A DNA stretch of 64,000 bases from Symsagittifera roscoffensis. Taxonomy: Eukaryota; Xenacoelomorpha; Acoela; Convolutidae. A program made the position numbers and the translations under genes. The notes beneath the pieces were generated by a model. That model was given only the letters and a program-made list of their open reading frames with translations, had not been told where the DNA came from and searched no databases. Positions within the stretch are counted from its first letter, which is position 1; each line of letters begins with the position of its first letter. The DNA is taken from NCBI RefSeq assembly GCF_963678635.1, contig NC_087068.1, positions 49,435,724 through 49,499,723 on the forward strand, written 5' to 3'. This document shows positions 34,857-46,440 of the stretch, in pieces.

Positions 34857-35390
34857 CCTGACTTGCAAGCTGCTCTCTATTCTTGAACTGTCTCATTTGA
34901 ACTCGTCCAAAAAAGTTGAAATCATTTTAATTATAATTCTATATTCTCAATTGCATTGCATATTACTCTTGAATACACTTGAATGGATTTATATCTTCAA
35001 TGTCGGGATTTGATGTTTGTGCTTTTTCGTATCCGGTTTAATAATTTATAAATCAGTAAACCCTCTTCTGTTGAAAAATTGAGAGGAAGTCAAAATATGT
35101 TGTCAATTATCAAGTCATGCGTTAACGCAGCAGAAACATGAGGATCCAAAAACTGTCTCCAATCAAATCGTGCGAATCTAGTGTTTTTTCTGGAGAGTGA
35201 GGGCATTCTAAATTATCTTTAAAAGTTAAGTGGTGTTTTTTTCAACCTAATTTGCTGAAAGGAAAATATATGCTCGATTGGAAATTGAGTTAAAAAACCA
35301 TTAGTTCTGAATTATTCTAATTTGGCCTGATTACAATATATTCAAGCAAAGAATTTTTTTAGGTTTTACTGAAAAATTATAGGTATTTAA
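34857..35390. other. Spacer after DNTTIP1
   Basis: DNTTIP1 3' UTR and AT-rich spacer. I see no clear polyadenylation signal close to the stop and no further gene. Confidence 0.4.
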
Positions 35391-35391
35391 T

Positions 35392-35765
35392 TACGCTTGC
35401 GACTAGAAAGCGTTATCAAACTGAATATAGACTTTTTTGCGGGTTAACGACTTGTTTAACAGAATCACGTGAATCAATCATGGTTCACAATGGATTCAAA
35501 TTTCTAAGCGTTTCCGGCACAACTAGTTTGGAGGAAACCAATGCGCCTGGGACGCCAAAGGTCCTCGGTTCGAAACTGACCGGTCCTGTTTTTTCTTCAA
35601 ACAGAAACAGTCCGTTTCAAAAAAAAATTGTCGGCTTCTTAGTCTGCTTTTGTTTTGTCGGCTTAGTTGCCTTATTGTAGATTTTTTTTATTAAGTTTCC
35701 ATACATTATAGTTGCTTTTAGTGTTATGATAAACCTCTGCTGTTTGTAATTTTACTAAAACTGAC

Positions 35766-35820
<55 letters not shown>

Positions 35821-36530
35821 TTTGTTTTTTCGTTAAAAAAATTTGTTCTGCTCAAATGGTTTTGGCCTATTTATTATCGGCGTAGTGACCTAAGTTTGAG
35901 TTGTTTCAACGGAAACACTGTTTATGCTCACCTCTGGATTGCGCAAAATGCTAAATTTTTTAATAGAAATAGAGTTCAAATTTTTCATGATAACAATTTT
36001 TGTTTCAGCTTTTTTGATTTTTTTCTTTTTTTTAGCTGGATAGGTTGCGGCGTATTTTGTATCAGCTTATTGGCCTCATATTGCGTCTTTCGACGAGCGA
36101 AATTGTTTTATGTGTGAGTGTCTGTGTTTTGAGGTTGAACGGACTTAACATCTTCTTAGTCTTAATGTTTTTTCGGCTTTTTCATTTTGGTTTTTTGGGC
36201 TTAGTGGATTTCGGCCTATATTATATTGGCTTAGTGTGCTCATATTGTTTCTTTTGACAAGCAAATAAAGTATTTTGAGGGTGAGGTGGACTTATTAATT
36301 TTTCAAAAGTCTGATTAAAGGGTTTTTGACAAGGTTTATTGGCTTTGTTACTGCTGAGTACATTAGCTTCCCATGCCTATTACACATTCTATTGTTTTTT
36401 TGTGTTTCTGTTTCAAAACTACCTTTATTTACTTCAATAGATCTAGTTTTTTTGACCTATTTGATTTTTTCTTCATTTTTTTTTGTTTTGTATCGCAACT
36501 GATGCGAAACTCAGCTTCGCCTCTGTGTAA
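35392..36530. repeat. Dispersed repeat copy with a tRNA-like B box
   Basis: Related in order to 37,256-37,970. Shared blocks: GCGCCTGGGACG / ACGCCTGGGACG, GGTTCGAA (pol III B-box-like, 35,568-35,580), TTTTGTCGGCTTAGTTG, ATAGTTGCTTTTAG, GGCCTATATTATATTGG. Starts near a degenerate CTTGCGACTAG hairpin (about 35,395) and ends with GCTTCGCCTCTGTGT. A (TA)n tract interrupts it. Confidence 0.5.
35769..35812. repeat. (TA)n microsatellite followed by a T tract
   Basis: About 22 uninterrupted TA units, then a run of Ts. Confidence 0.9.
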
Positions 36531-36639
36531 TAAATTGATAATCATGAAGCGAGAAGTGATAAAATAAGTAAGAATTTCAATGGGTAAAATTTCCGCTTGG
36601 AAGCTCAAAATTTGGAATTGGAAAAATAAATCTGAATTT

Positions 36640-36800
36640 TTGTTCCGACCAATGAAAATTCGGGTGTGTTTTTGTTGTTTTTTTATTGTTGTTTTCCACG
36701 CAAAATGCAGGTACCACAAACAATCATCGGACTGGGTTGAAAAATATATCCTATTGAAGTCCTGACAATTGGAATTCAAACCACATTTGAAAAATTTTAA
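36640..36800. repeat. Dispersed repeat, second copy at 58,347-58,540
   Basis: Shared in order: TTGTTCCGACCA, ATTCGGGTGTGT, CAGGTACCACAAA, AATCATCGGA, AAGTCCTGA. Noncoding. Confidence 0.5.
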
Positions 36801-37255
36801 AAAGTTTTCTCTCAGTCGAGAAAAACCGGCTTGAAATTTTTGATTTTTTTTTCTTTCGAGCGAATGAAGCGAGAGTTTTCTTATTTCAATTGCTTAAAAG
36901 CTTACAAGAACTTATTTGAAAACGTAAATTTTTAGTTTTATTTGAGTAAAGGTAGTTTATTTTGAGCATTTTAGCGCCTTTTTGAATGTTTTCATTTTTC
37001 AAGCTAATTTTTTCAAAAAAAAAATCGTTTTTCAGTTTGTTTGTTTTACTATGACTGCCTAACATATCTAATCTCCAGTTTTTTGCTCAGCTCCTTTTAT
37101 CACACCACGCCGAAAGACAAACGGCGATACTATAATGTGAAAAAATTTTCTTGAAATGTTTAAGACTATGGTCGACCCATTCTGGGCCACTTTCACAGTA
37201 CCCGGCTATCCTTGTTTCTTTTTGAATTTTGAATTGTTGCTTAAAGCTCCTTGCT

Positions 37256-37970
37256 TACACTTGCGATAGCAAGGGTTTTGCAATTGGTACTAGAATTTTT
37301 TCCATAAATAATTCAAGGCACAAAATGGGGCCTTGAGTTATTTCTAATTTTGGTAAGTAATACCAAAATTAGAACTGGTAAATTTAGTTTCAGTTTTTGA
37401 TTAATTTATTTTTTTTGTCTCTGGCACACTTTGCCTTGAATTAACGAATACGCCTGGGACGGGAAATGTCTTGGGTTCGAATCTGCAGGACCTGTTTTTT
37501 TTTTCCAACGGGAAACATTCCGTTCACAAAAAATGTCGGCTCGCTATTTGTCTGCTTGTTTTGTCGGCTTAGTTGTCATTATGCTGAATTGTTGTTTTTT
37601 TTTAAATTTTTTTCTTACATTACAGTTGCTTTTAGCGATCTGGTTTACCTCTGATGTTTGTAATTTTACTAGCCTTGACTTTTTATGTTTTCTTTTTTTT
37701 TCGCTTAACAATTTTTTTCTGCCCAAACGATTTGCACCTAATTTTTTACTGGATTACTGACCTAATTTGGATTCGTTTCGAGGAACACAAAATTTTTATG
37801 ATCAACTCTGAATCGCACAAAATTTTAAAAATCTCAATAGAAATTCTAGTTCAAGTTTTTTGTGACAACCACTTGATAGGTTTTGGTCTATATTATATTG
37901 GTTTGTTCGACAAGCAAAAGAACTGTGTGAGCGTGTCTGTGTTTTCAGGGTGAGGGGGATGTAATAACTT
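37256..37970. repeat. Dispersed repeat copy with a tRNA-like B box, hairpin start
   Basis: Begins CTTGC-GATA-GCAAG (37,260-37,273). Contains CGCCTGGGACGGGAAATG and GGGTTCGAATCTG (about 37,473), which looks like a tRNA T arm, then the same TTGTCGGCTTAGTTG stretch as the 35.4-kb copy. Possibly SINE-derived. Confidence 0.5.
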
Positions 37971-38304
37971 AAGTCCTGTTGAATTTTTTGGACTGAACAA
38001 AAAAAGAAGACTTAACAAAAAAGCGGGCAATTATTTTACTCGCTTTTTTGTTAACTGGTGTAATTGGCAAAATTTATTCTCTTATGACTATCTTATTTTT
38101 TTTGTTTAGGAATTGCAGTAATTTTGGTGCCCTTTTTACTGTTATGTTTTTAATGAAAGAAAAGTGTTTTGTAAAGCGGTGAAGGTATTTGCCAAGTCTC
38201 AAGAGTGACGTCTAATTTGTTTCACGACAGTCATTTGATAACTTCTAAAATCATTTTCAAAACCCAAAACTCTTCAAAAAAGGTTTGCTCGACGACTGAT
38301 CATC

Positions 38305-38612
38305 ACCATTTGGTCTGTGGTTACGTCTCCGCCTCTCAAGCAGAAAGTCGGATGTTCGAGGCCCGCCATGATCTGTGCTCGTTGCTTGAGGGTGAAGCAA
38401 CATTAACCAGCCCAGAAAAATAACCAAAAAATTGTATGTAGTTCTTGAACAGGGGCACAACAGCGGTTCGCCGTGATGAGCTGTACAGCTCTTGTGTTGG
38501 TCCTTTCCCCCGTGGATAAATGGTCTTAATCTAAAGCTGGAGGTTCCGCTGATGTGATCTCTCATGCCTGAAGAGTCAAATGCCAAAATTCATTTTAACC
38601 AATAAAAATAAA
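38305..38612 (+). mobile_element. tRNA-derived SINE candidate
   Basis: The head resembles a tRNA: GTGGTTACGTCTCCGCCT (A-box region), AAGCAGAAAGTC (anticodon-arm region), GATGTTCGAGGCCCGCCA (B-box and acceptor region). A body of about 200 bp follows, then the A-rich end AATAAAAATAAAG. No target duplication identified. Confidence 0.5.
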
Positions 38613-38654
38613 GTTCAGTATTCAAAAGTTCGTGAGAAATAGTAATTAAGTTAG

Positions 38655-38830
38655 TAGCTCTTTTTCCGCCCCCTTACCGCAATACGCATTAGTTGTATAA
38701 TGTAACGAGGGGTTTTGTAGGGTTACGTATGACGACCAAAAAAGTTTAACATGGCCTAATAAGTATGCATGCCAACTTTGTAATGGGCTGAAAATGTGAC
38801 TAAAAATCATGTTTGCTTTGGGCAGTTTAA
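38655..38830. mobile_element. GGCTCTTTTTCC-type MITE, left part only
   Basis: Left end AGCTCTTTTTCCGCCCCCTTACC and the internal GTAACGAGGGGTTTTGTAGGG block match the complete copy at 40,449. The right end is not seen. Confidence 0.45.
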
Positions 38831-40448
38831 AACGCGGATGGAAGGACGTTGATAGTTTGGAAATTTGTTCGGCACTTTGATCTTTTCAATAGACCACGTT
38901 TTTTAAGCATATTTTTGGGAAGTTTCACGTGCTTTGATAAAATTTCATGCAAACTTGGTTGGTTTTGGCAGTGCCCTATGAACGTAGTTTCATTGCTTCC
39001 TCGAGGAAAAATTTTGGCGCTTTTACTATTGCAAATATTTCAATTTAGCACGTTATTATGGAAGCAACTTGATCATTGATAGAAAAACAAGTAAGAACCA
39101 GCAAAAAATTTTGGTTTTTTCCTTCCCCCACTTTGAAAAAAATATATACATTTAAAATTTGTTCTTAATTTAAATCATTGCTTAGAGTAATAATTTATTT
39201 CTGGCGCTGTTTGGGATCATTTTCTTTCCCCTGACATTTCAAGAAGGACTTTTATCCACATTTTCCGATAGGCGAACTTTGCAATGGAAAGACAAAAATG
39301 GGCTGATAAGCGTTCCGCCTGAGCTTTTTTCAAGTTCCCCCCTTCATTTGTGCTCGTGTGGTTTTTTTCTTCAGACAAGTTTCGAATTTTTAACTAGCCA
39401 TTTTTGACAAAACTTTTTACATCATTCAGAAGTATTGTTGTCCTGAGCTTGAATTTAAAAAGATATTTCACCTGTGATTATTTTTTGTAGAGGTATGGGG
39501 GCTTAAAGACTGATATTTTGGCCAATTTCAGACAATTAAGAGCGATATATTTTGCGCTATTAACGCGTAAGCGGAGATTTAATCCGTATTAAAAATTGCT
39601 CCAAATTGGTTGAAGGAAGATTATTTGCCATTAAATAATTCATTACTAGGAGCGAAATCTATTACTTTGTACTTTATGTGTGGTGTGGGGGGGGGGGTGA
39701 TTTTTACAAAAAATATTTTTATATACTTTTTAATTTTATTTCATTGCATTCAATTTTATCATGTTATTACTGATCCATATACCTTAGAAGGCAGTCGGAA
39801 CAATCAGGGCTTCGTCCTGATACGAACAGTCTTGTTTAACTTTGTCATAACTTAATGAACCTTTGAATTGATGCGAAAAAAATATATTTAATTTGAATGC
39901 ATTTGATCATCACAATTTTTTGTTTACCGTATCAGTCCGCATGCCAATTTTTGTAACAATCATATGGTTGTTACCAAAGTTGGGAGGCGGACTGATAAGG
40001 TCAAGGCAAACATACGTGGTTAATCTAGGAGGGTCCGGGTCTTTTCTTTTACTCTCCTCATAATATATAGCCCTCCTAGTGAACAGATCGGATAAGTAGT
40101 TAAACATGCTCAGTGCAATACAGACCTGAATTAAATTATCCGGAAAAAACGCATAAAAATTGAAATTTAAAACGAGTTTTTCTCAAATTAGGTTGATTTT
40201 AGACAAAAAGTGTTGAAATAAAAATTTCTAAGAGTTTTAGCAAAGTTATTATGGTGAAATTTGTTTTACGAAGACTGGGCCCAAAATTGTACCATGAAAA
40301 CGGATCATTTTAGACTTTTTTAGCCAGTTAAATTTTACACTAAAACTACTCAATCAATTAATGTCAAATTTTCATCAAAGTGAGCCTCTTACGTGGCCCA
40401 ACAAGTTTTGAGAAAAGTAAAGTCTCCAAAATTGGCAGTAGTTTTTTT
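38831..40448. other. AT-rich spacer
   Basis: No exon or RNA gene seen. It contains scattered G-rich and A-rich tracts and probably very old repeat remnants. Confidence 0.4.
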
Positions 40449-40651
40449 GGCTATTTTCCTTTTCCCCCTCACCTCACGGGAGCTTCAATATATTAGTGTA
40501 ACGAGTGGTTTTACGAGGTTGATTATGAAGACCAAATATGTTTGTCGTGGCCTCATTAATCTGTATGTGAGTTTTCATAACACAATCGGACAATGTGATC
40601 AACAAATTTGCACGTAAAAATTTGCAGGTGGGGGGAACAGGAAAAAGAGCC
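40449..40651. mobile_element. GGCTCTTTTTCC-type MITE
   Basis: Inverted ends GGCTATTTTCCTTTTCCCCC and GGGGGGAACAGGAAAAAGAGCC (203 bp). Same family, inverted, as 41,743-41,971. Confidence 0.6.
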
Positions 40652-41742
40652 GTTCTTTATATTGTGAAAATGACTTGGGCTTGAACAAAAGTAATTTAAT
40701 TTTTAAATCATTTTTGCGGAAATACCCTTCTTATACTTTGTTGGACTAATAACATTCACTACATATAGTTTTGACAATAATTGATTTCTTATCTTTGCTT
40801 TAATTTTCAGTTGACTAAAAAAGTCTAGAATGATCTGTTTTTGGGTTACAATTTGTGGCTCGAATTTTGCAAAAGAAAATTCACGATAATAGTACCCAAT
40901 TTGAGTAAAATTAACCCAATTTGAGTGAAATGTGTTCTAAATTTCAAGTTTTTTGCGTTTTGTTTGGATAATTTGAAGCAGATCTGTATTAAGCATATTT
41001 TCATTTCATACTCCATAACTTGTTACTGTATACAGCGCTTAAATCTGTAATAAGAAAAATGAATGCTTAAATGTGAATTCACTTATGATTGAAATCATAT
41101 CAAAGTTCGAAAATCAATTAAATTTTGACAAACTGGGGGAGGGGCTACATTTTTTTGCTAGTAGGCAAAGGATTTATAATTGGAAATACACTATAATCAC
41201 TCCGTACACCACAAACTTGATTAAATTGATGCTTATAGGAAACGGGGAGCTGTTTTTGATCCTTTACCCATTATTGAAAACACAATTGAAAAAAAAACAT
41301 TTTATAGCTTTCATAAAATAGTGAAATTTGACTTGGTGAACAAACTAACTAGTGTGAACAAATTTGTTATCCACACTGTGTAAAGTAATTTTACGCATTT
41401 AGCCATTTTTACACTTAAAAAAACTATGAAAATAAATTTTGAAAAGTAGGGGGGTGGTTGAAATGGAAAAGAGTCGGTGGGGGGAAAAGAAAAAACATAC
41501 TCTGTAAAAAGTTTACGTTGTCACGAGAACTCTTTTTTTTTAAACAAAAATCAAAGTGAAAAATCGCGCTGTTAGCCAAAAGTGCACTAAAAAATTGGGC
41601 GAGGAGAGAATAAAAACTGATTTGCGAATGCTAATCAAAATAATAAGTTAAATCTTACTTAAGTTTGTCACTGTGGTTAAGGCAACATATTTGAATGATT
41701 AGTTAAAGAAAAATTCAAATGAGCAAATTTTCGACAGCTGCT

Positions 41743-41971
41743 GGCTCTTTTTCCTTCCCACCTACTCGTAAAATTTTAGAAATATTTTTTCTGCTCACAT
41801 TTTCCGATTGTTACAAAAATTCAAATGTGGGCTAATTAGGCAATTACAATCATGCTTGGTCGAATTACTCATTTTTGTAAAACCCCTAGTTACAACATAA
41901 AATTGATGCCTATGTAAGGTGGAGAAGTAATTACTCTTTTTCATGACGGGTTGGGAAAATGGCAAAGAGCC
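41743..41971. mobile_element. GGCTCTTTTTCC-type MITE
   Basis: Inverted ends GGCTCTTTTTCCTTCCCACC and GGTTGGGAAAATGGCAAAGA(GCC), 229 bp. Shares internal TCACATTTTCCGATTGT with the 40.4-kb copy. Confidence 0.6.
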
Positions 41972-42017
41972 TGATCACTGCATAATACTCGCCCAATCAA
42001 CTGGAAACTGGTGTGTC

Positions 42018-42425
42018 TGTGCGAAACAGTCCCATACAAAACATTCCAATACTAAACAGTCCGGAAAAGTATGAGAATGAACAAAAAAAACAGTCCGATA
42101 GAAAACAGTCCGAAACACAGTCCCAAGTCATAATTGTTTTGACAAGCCGGTAGGCCAAGAATTGTCCTTTGTTCAACAAAAATAGTGGTTAAAGAACAAA
42201 ATAGTGACCTTGTAACGTGGTGCGAGCTTGCCAACAGAGGGTAGGACTTAATACGAAATTTAGAGCCGGTTATCGACGCGAAGCGGCGACGCGTGCTAAC
42301 GTGCGAGCACGTCCACCGGCTATCTTGAACCGGACTGTTTTGTATTGGACTGTTTTTTCCTTCATTGCATGATTTTTTGGACTATTTTGTACTGAACAGT
42401 TCTGTATGGGACTGTTTTGTATATG
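42018..42425. mobile_element. Foldback element with ACAGTCC subrepeats
   Basis: The left arm has several AAACAGTCC words (42,025 to about 42,122). The right arm (42,335-42,421) has the inverse GGACTGTTTTGTA words. The arms pair over about 90 bp with variation. The middle carries a GC-rich piece shared with 59,285-59,365. Confidence 0.65.
42187..42325. repeat. GC-rich core shared with 59,281-59,366
   Basis: Shared string GCGAGCTTGCCAACAGAGGG, then TAGGACT, then AGAGCCGGT. Here it continues into a strongly self-complementary part (AGCCGGT ... ACCGGCT) with GCGACGCGTGCTAACGTGCG. Could be a small structured RNA or a cargo fragment; I do not recognise it. Confidence 0.5.
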
Positions 42426-42828
42426 CACCGCTAATTGCGTGATGGATCGATGTAAAGCATAAAGAACAAAATATATTCACAGCAGTTAGTTTGTTCATCA
42501 TGCAAAGTTATATTTAATTTTGAGACTGTTGAAGTTTCAATGTGGGAAGGGGGAGTAGAAAAAGCGCTTAAAAGGATTTGATAACTATCCAATCGATTAA
42601 CTCAACTATAAAAAGCATTCGATTTGTATAAATTGGTGAGCCCCAGACTTGATAGTTTTTTGAAATTTAAGAAATTTATCCGTTTCACAATTATATTTTT
42701 ACCTCCGATAATTGATTGCAATGCGGGAACACATAAACATTAAAATGATTGCCATATATGGTTTGTTTGTGTGAGGGGGGTGGGGGCTAAAAACCGAATT
42801 AAATTTAAAACTAAGCCTGTTGTTTCAG

Positions 42829-43007
42829 TGCCGACCCCGAACGCGAAGCTAAACAGAGAGGGCGGCCACAAGGACCGACTACTGTTCGAGAGGAATGAGA
42901 GTGCGAACAACATCTTTCTGGATGTGATGCATCTGCAGGAGATCCCAGAGTCCAAGGAGGAGAGAGACCAGCTCCTAAAGAAGATCAAGGGTGGGTTCGA
43001 CATCTAA
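42829..43007 (+). CDS. Orphan exon of unknown gene
   Basis: Follows a good acceptor (TTGTTTCAG at 42,828) and reads about 58 residues in phase 1: charged and helical, with HKDRLLFERNESANNIF and SKEERDQLLKKIK, ending at TAA (43,005-43,007). A donor-like AAGG|GTGGGT at 42,990 would also leave phase 1, which matches the exon at 47,038. So it is either the last exon of a gene lying upstream or an internal exon of the large gene to the right. GC-richer than its surroundings. I do not recognise the protein, and its upstream exon is not visible. Confidence 0.55.
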
Positions 43008-46000
43008 GCGTGGTCGAGGGGTTCCACCGTTTCAAATTATTGATGTTCATACCAAGTTGGGGTAAACGCCAGGCAAAAGCATCAATATAATCTTGCGGTG
43101 TAACCTTTCGGTTTCACATAGTTGTATTTATCAGGATGGCAATATGTGACTTGGTCATTTTTCATGACAACTCACGTACAATTACTTATGGCTAATATTA
43201 CTTTGATTTTCTAAATTTACCGTGATTTTTCTTAAATTTACTGTGATTTTTTTCTTATATTTGCTGTGATTTTTCTTAAATGAGATTTTTTGAATAAGGT
43301 TAAAAAAACAAATAGTGAGAAGTGATCACAGTCTAAACATTCTGAAGTTGCAGTCTAATGAAATTCGGAGGTCAACTTCACATAAAAATTCGTTATTAAT
43401 ATGAGAATGTTACGACCAGTTTTTGTTTTGCAATTGCGAAAGAAAACTTTTAAGGACTCGTGTTAGACCAAAACTGTTTTAATTTGATCAAAAAAAAAAC
43501 ATTTTCATTCGATTAAAAAATTGACTGATTTTCAACCAAAAAAAAACTTAAATCAGAATGCCTAAATGCCTAATTTTCAACACTTTGATGAGTTTTCTAG
43601 AGAATTCAGGAAGAACCTTTAAACTCTGACGGCAAAAAAAATAATTTAAAAATATCATGTATATACTGCCAGAAAGATTAAGGATATTTAGATGCGACGC
43701 TAATGATTGAAAAAAAATTCAAAAACAATAACAAAATTTAAAAAATTGAAAAAAAAAGAAAGATTTCTCCATTTTATCTTCTGTTCTTCGTCTATTTTTT
43801 TGTTATTCTCAGAATTCAAGGAAGGTAGTTCAGACTCTCATATAGGTTGCGATGATTGTTTTTATCTTTAATAAAAGTCTTAAAATTTGTTAAAGCTCAA
43901 ACTTACTTGTTCGCTGTTTGACTTTTGATTTCTTTTGAAATTCGTTTATTTTCCTCTGTTAAAAGAAAGTCAAACTCCATTACCAAACAATTAAAATGAA
44001 GGTTACAAAAAGTGTGATCTTTTTCTAGTTTTTAAATTGGAATTCTTTTTTCAGATTTCCCAGCGGATTGAAAAAAAACTTACATATTGATCCAGTTTTC
44101 TCAAATTTGATAATTTTTATCAAAAAAGTGTGAATCATGAAATGTTCTGAAAAAGATCATATAAATAAAATGCCTCAGCCCAATCTTGTTGGTTCTCAGA
44201 TAAACCCCCTTTGAGCCCCTTGTTTTCGTTTTGGCTTCGCATGTTTGAATTTTTGTAGTAAGATTGACAAGGTTTTAGTTTTTGCAAGTTTTCTTCGAAT
44301 GAATTTCTTAGCAGTTGATTTTTCAGTTGTTTTTTGTTTGACAGTTTTTTTTTTGATCAGTTGATACGGTGCGCGATTTTGGTTGGCTAAGCTGTTCAGA
44401 ACGAGGTGACAATGATTTCTAGATTTTTAAGGAATAAAGCAATTGACGCCACAACAAATTCCTAATCATTCTGTTTGGGTGTAATATTAATGCAATTGGA
44501 TTTCTCGTCATATAGTCAATTTATCCCTTTTTGCTTCCCGCCAATTGTTTAATATCAAAATTTAAGGGTATCAATTGATCTATTCATTTAATCTATTTTG
44601 ACTGGTGTCCAGAGAGCGTCTACTTCGAGAGGTTGAAAATCTTAATTACCCTATAAACCGTACTAATTGCTTCAATTTCTTGGGAGTTTTAGTTTCCCAA
44701 TTGCCTCACTTTTTCTGGTCAGTGGTCGTGAGGATTTTCTATTTTTATTGTACGCGGGACACTCTATGCGTTTGCAAGCAATTTTACCGTATCTAGTGAT
44801 TTTGCTAGATTTTCGTCAACTAATTTGAGTAATGTTAATTAAGTATTCTTTTGAATTTTTTGTAACGGCGAGTTTGTCGTCTAAATATGTGCGAGCCTTT
44901 CTGCACTTCGTTAGTGTTAGGTCTATTACTTTTTAAAATTCCCCAATTGTGTCGGTTAATCCATGAAACCCGGTTGGGATTGATACATGTCAGTGGTTCT
45001 GCATCCGATGAAGCTGATTTTTAATGCCTTTTGGTCTTCTAGTCCAAGTGAACTTCAATGCCTTTTGGTCTTCTGGTTCAACAGAATAGAAAAAAATCCG
45101 ATGTTTTTTGTTTTTTGCTCGTCCACAGCTATGTTGTCGCTGATTGAAGTGTCCATGCCCCGAATTGATTTGCAATCAGGGGCGGATTTAGGGGGGGGCG
45201 GATTGGCGGGGGGATTCCATACTCCCCCCTCCCCTCAGGGATTCGACCCCCTGCCGACCCAAAGGTCTTTGATACTTTTTAAGAAATCCATTTTTGGCCG
45301 ACTGACCCTAAAATTTTTCTAAAGGCGCCTTTGGCGCCAATATATACTAATTTTGAGGGGGACAAAATTTTCCGAAAAATGCCTAAAAACGCCTTTTTTG
45401 GCCTGTTTTTTTCCAAATTTTGCCTGCGGCGCAAAACGTTTGGCCAAAATTGGGACAAAACCGTGCTTTGGGAGAGCTCCAAAAATCAATTTGGTCGACC
45501 TAAAAAAAAGGTCGTCAAAATTTTGAAAATCCGCCCCCCCCTCGATAGATCCGCCCCTGTTTGCAATCATCATTGTCCTTTTTGAGTTGATATATTCTTC
45601 GTCAAAACAGGTAACGTTTTTTGCCGCTATTTCCGATGGGATTTATTTGAATATTGCTTTACTGATGTTTTCCAATTTTCTATGAGCTGTTCTTTAAATC
45701 AAAAGACGTTGCGCTTCTACAGCTTGCGATAGCAAACATGTTTTTGGTTCTGGTTTTTAGTTTGGTGTTATGTAGCTTAACGTTGAAGTGTTCGCCCTGA
45801 CTTTTTGTGGAAGTTTTCATTTCGAAATTTTTCTGATTTTGCTTGTTTTCAACGCTTTTTTTTTTGCTTTTTGTCAGCTTGGTTTGTTTCAACGCCCAGG
45901 GTTTGCTTATACGTGTGGGTTGTAAGTTCCTCGTTGAAAAATTTGTCTCCCTCTCAACTGCTCTCGTTCTCTTCTAGTAGTTGTTCTGGACTCTGCGGTC

Positions 46001-46440
46001 TCGTGGTTGAATGTAACCCACGGGTTCCTGTTCTATTGTAGTGTGTGTTGCCGATGGGCCAAATGGGTGTGTCATCATTGTCTTACTATGTTCTTTCTTC
46101 TTCTCTCTGCTAAATGCATAAATGTATGAGTCTTGTACTCAACCTGATTGTTCGTACGCATGCTTTTTGTAAACGTTTCGCAGTGAAAGTGACTCTCTTT
46201 TCCTTTTTCCGACAACTTAGGTTTTGCCTTCCCAACGCGATGATCATCCGCTTTGTCCCAGTTGAACAAGTTGCATACTATTCGTCTCTTTCGTGCCTTT
46301 ATCAATAATTATCAAGCCTACTCTCTTTTCTTGATGTGGAACTTTTCCATGTTTTTCTGTGCTTTTTTTCTCTGTTTATTTCAAGTTCGGATACTGGCGT
46401 TGTCTGCTCGACAAATACGGGGTTGTATTTTAATAATTTT
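43008..46440. other. Repeat-rich spacer
   Basis: Contains the old repeat at 43,828-44,160 (copy of 30,035-30,370), the hAT-type MITE at 45,177-45,559, and a TTGC-GATA-GCAA hairpin at 45,724-45,735. No exon identified in the rest. Confidence 0.45.
45177..45559. mobile_element. hAT-type MITE copy 2 (best preserved)
   Basis: 383 bp with ends CAGGGGCGGAT and ATCCGCCCCTG. Exact 8-bp target duplication TTTGCAAT (45,169-45,176 and 45,560-45,567). The 8-bp duplication and the CAGGG terminus are typical of hAT elements. It has no transposase, so it is non-autonomous. Confidence 0.85.

Noticed and set aside
35896-36257. Hydrophobic plus-strand frames rich in Phe and Leu
   Set aside because: T-rich repeat DNA gives Phe/Leu-rich frames by chance. 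No start context, splice sites or homology.
37460-37490. Functional tRNA gene
   Set aside because: Only the T-arm-like block is convincing. A complete cloverleaf cannot be drawn.
45319-45585. Frames of about 80 codons on both strands in the MITE at 45 kb
   Set aside because: They lie within a non-autonomous repeat and recur only as broken versions in the other copies.
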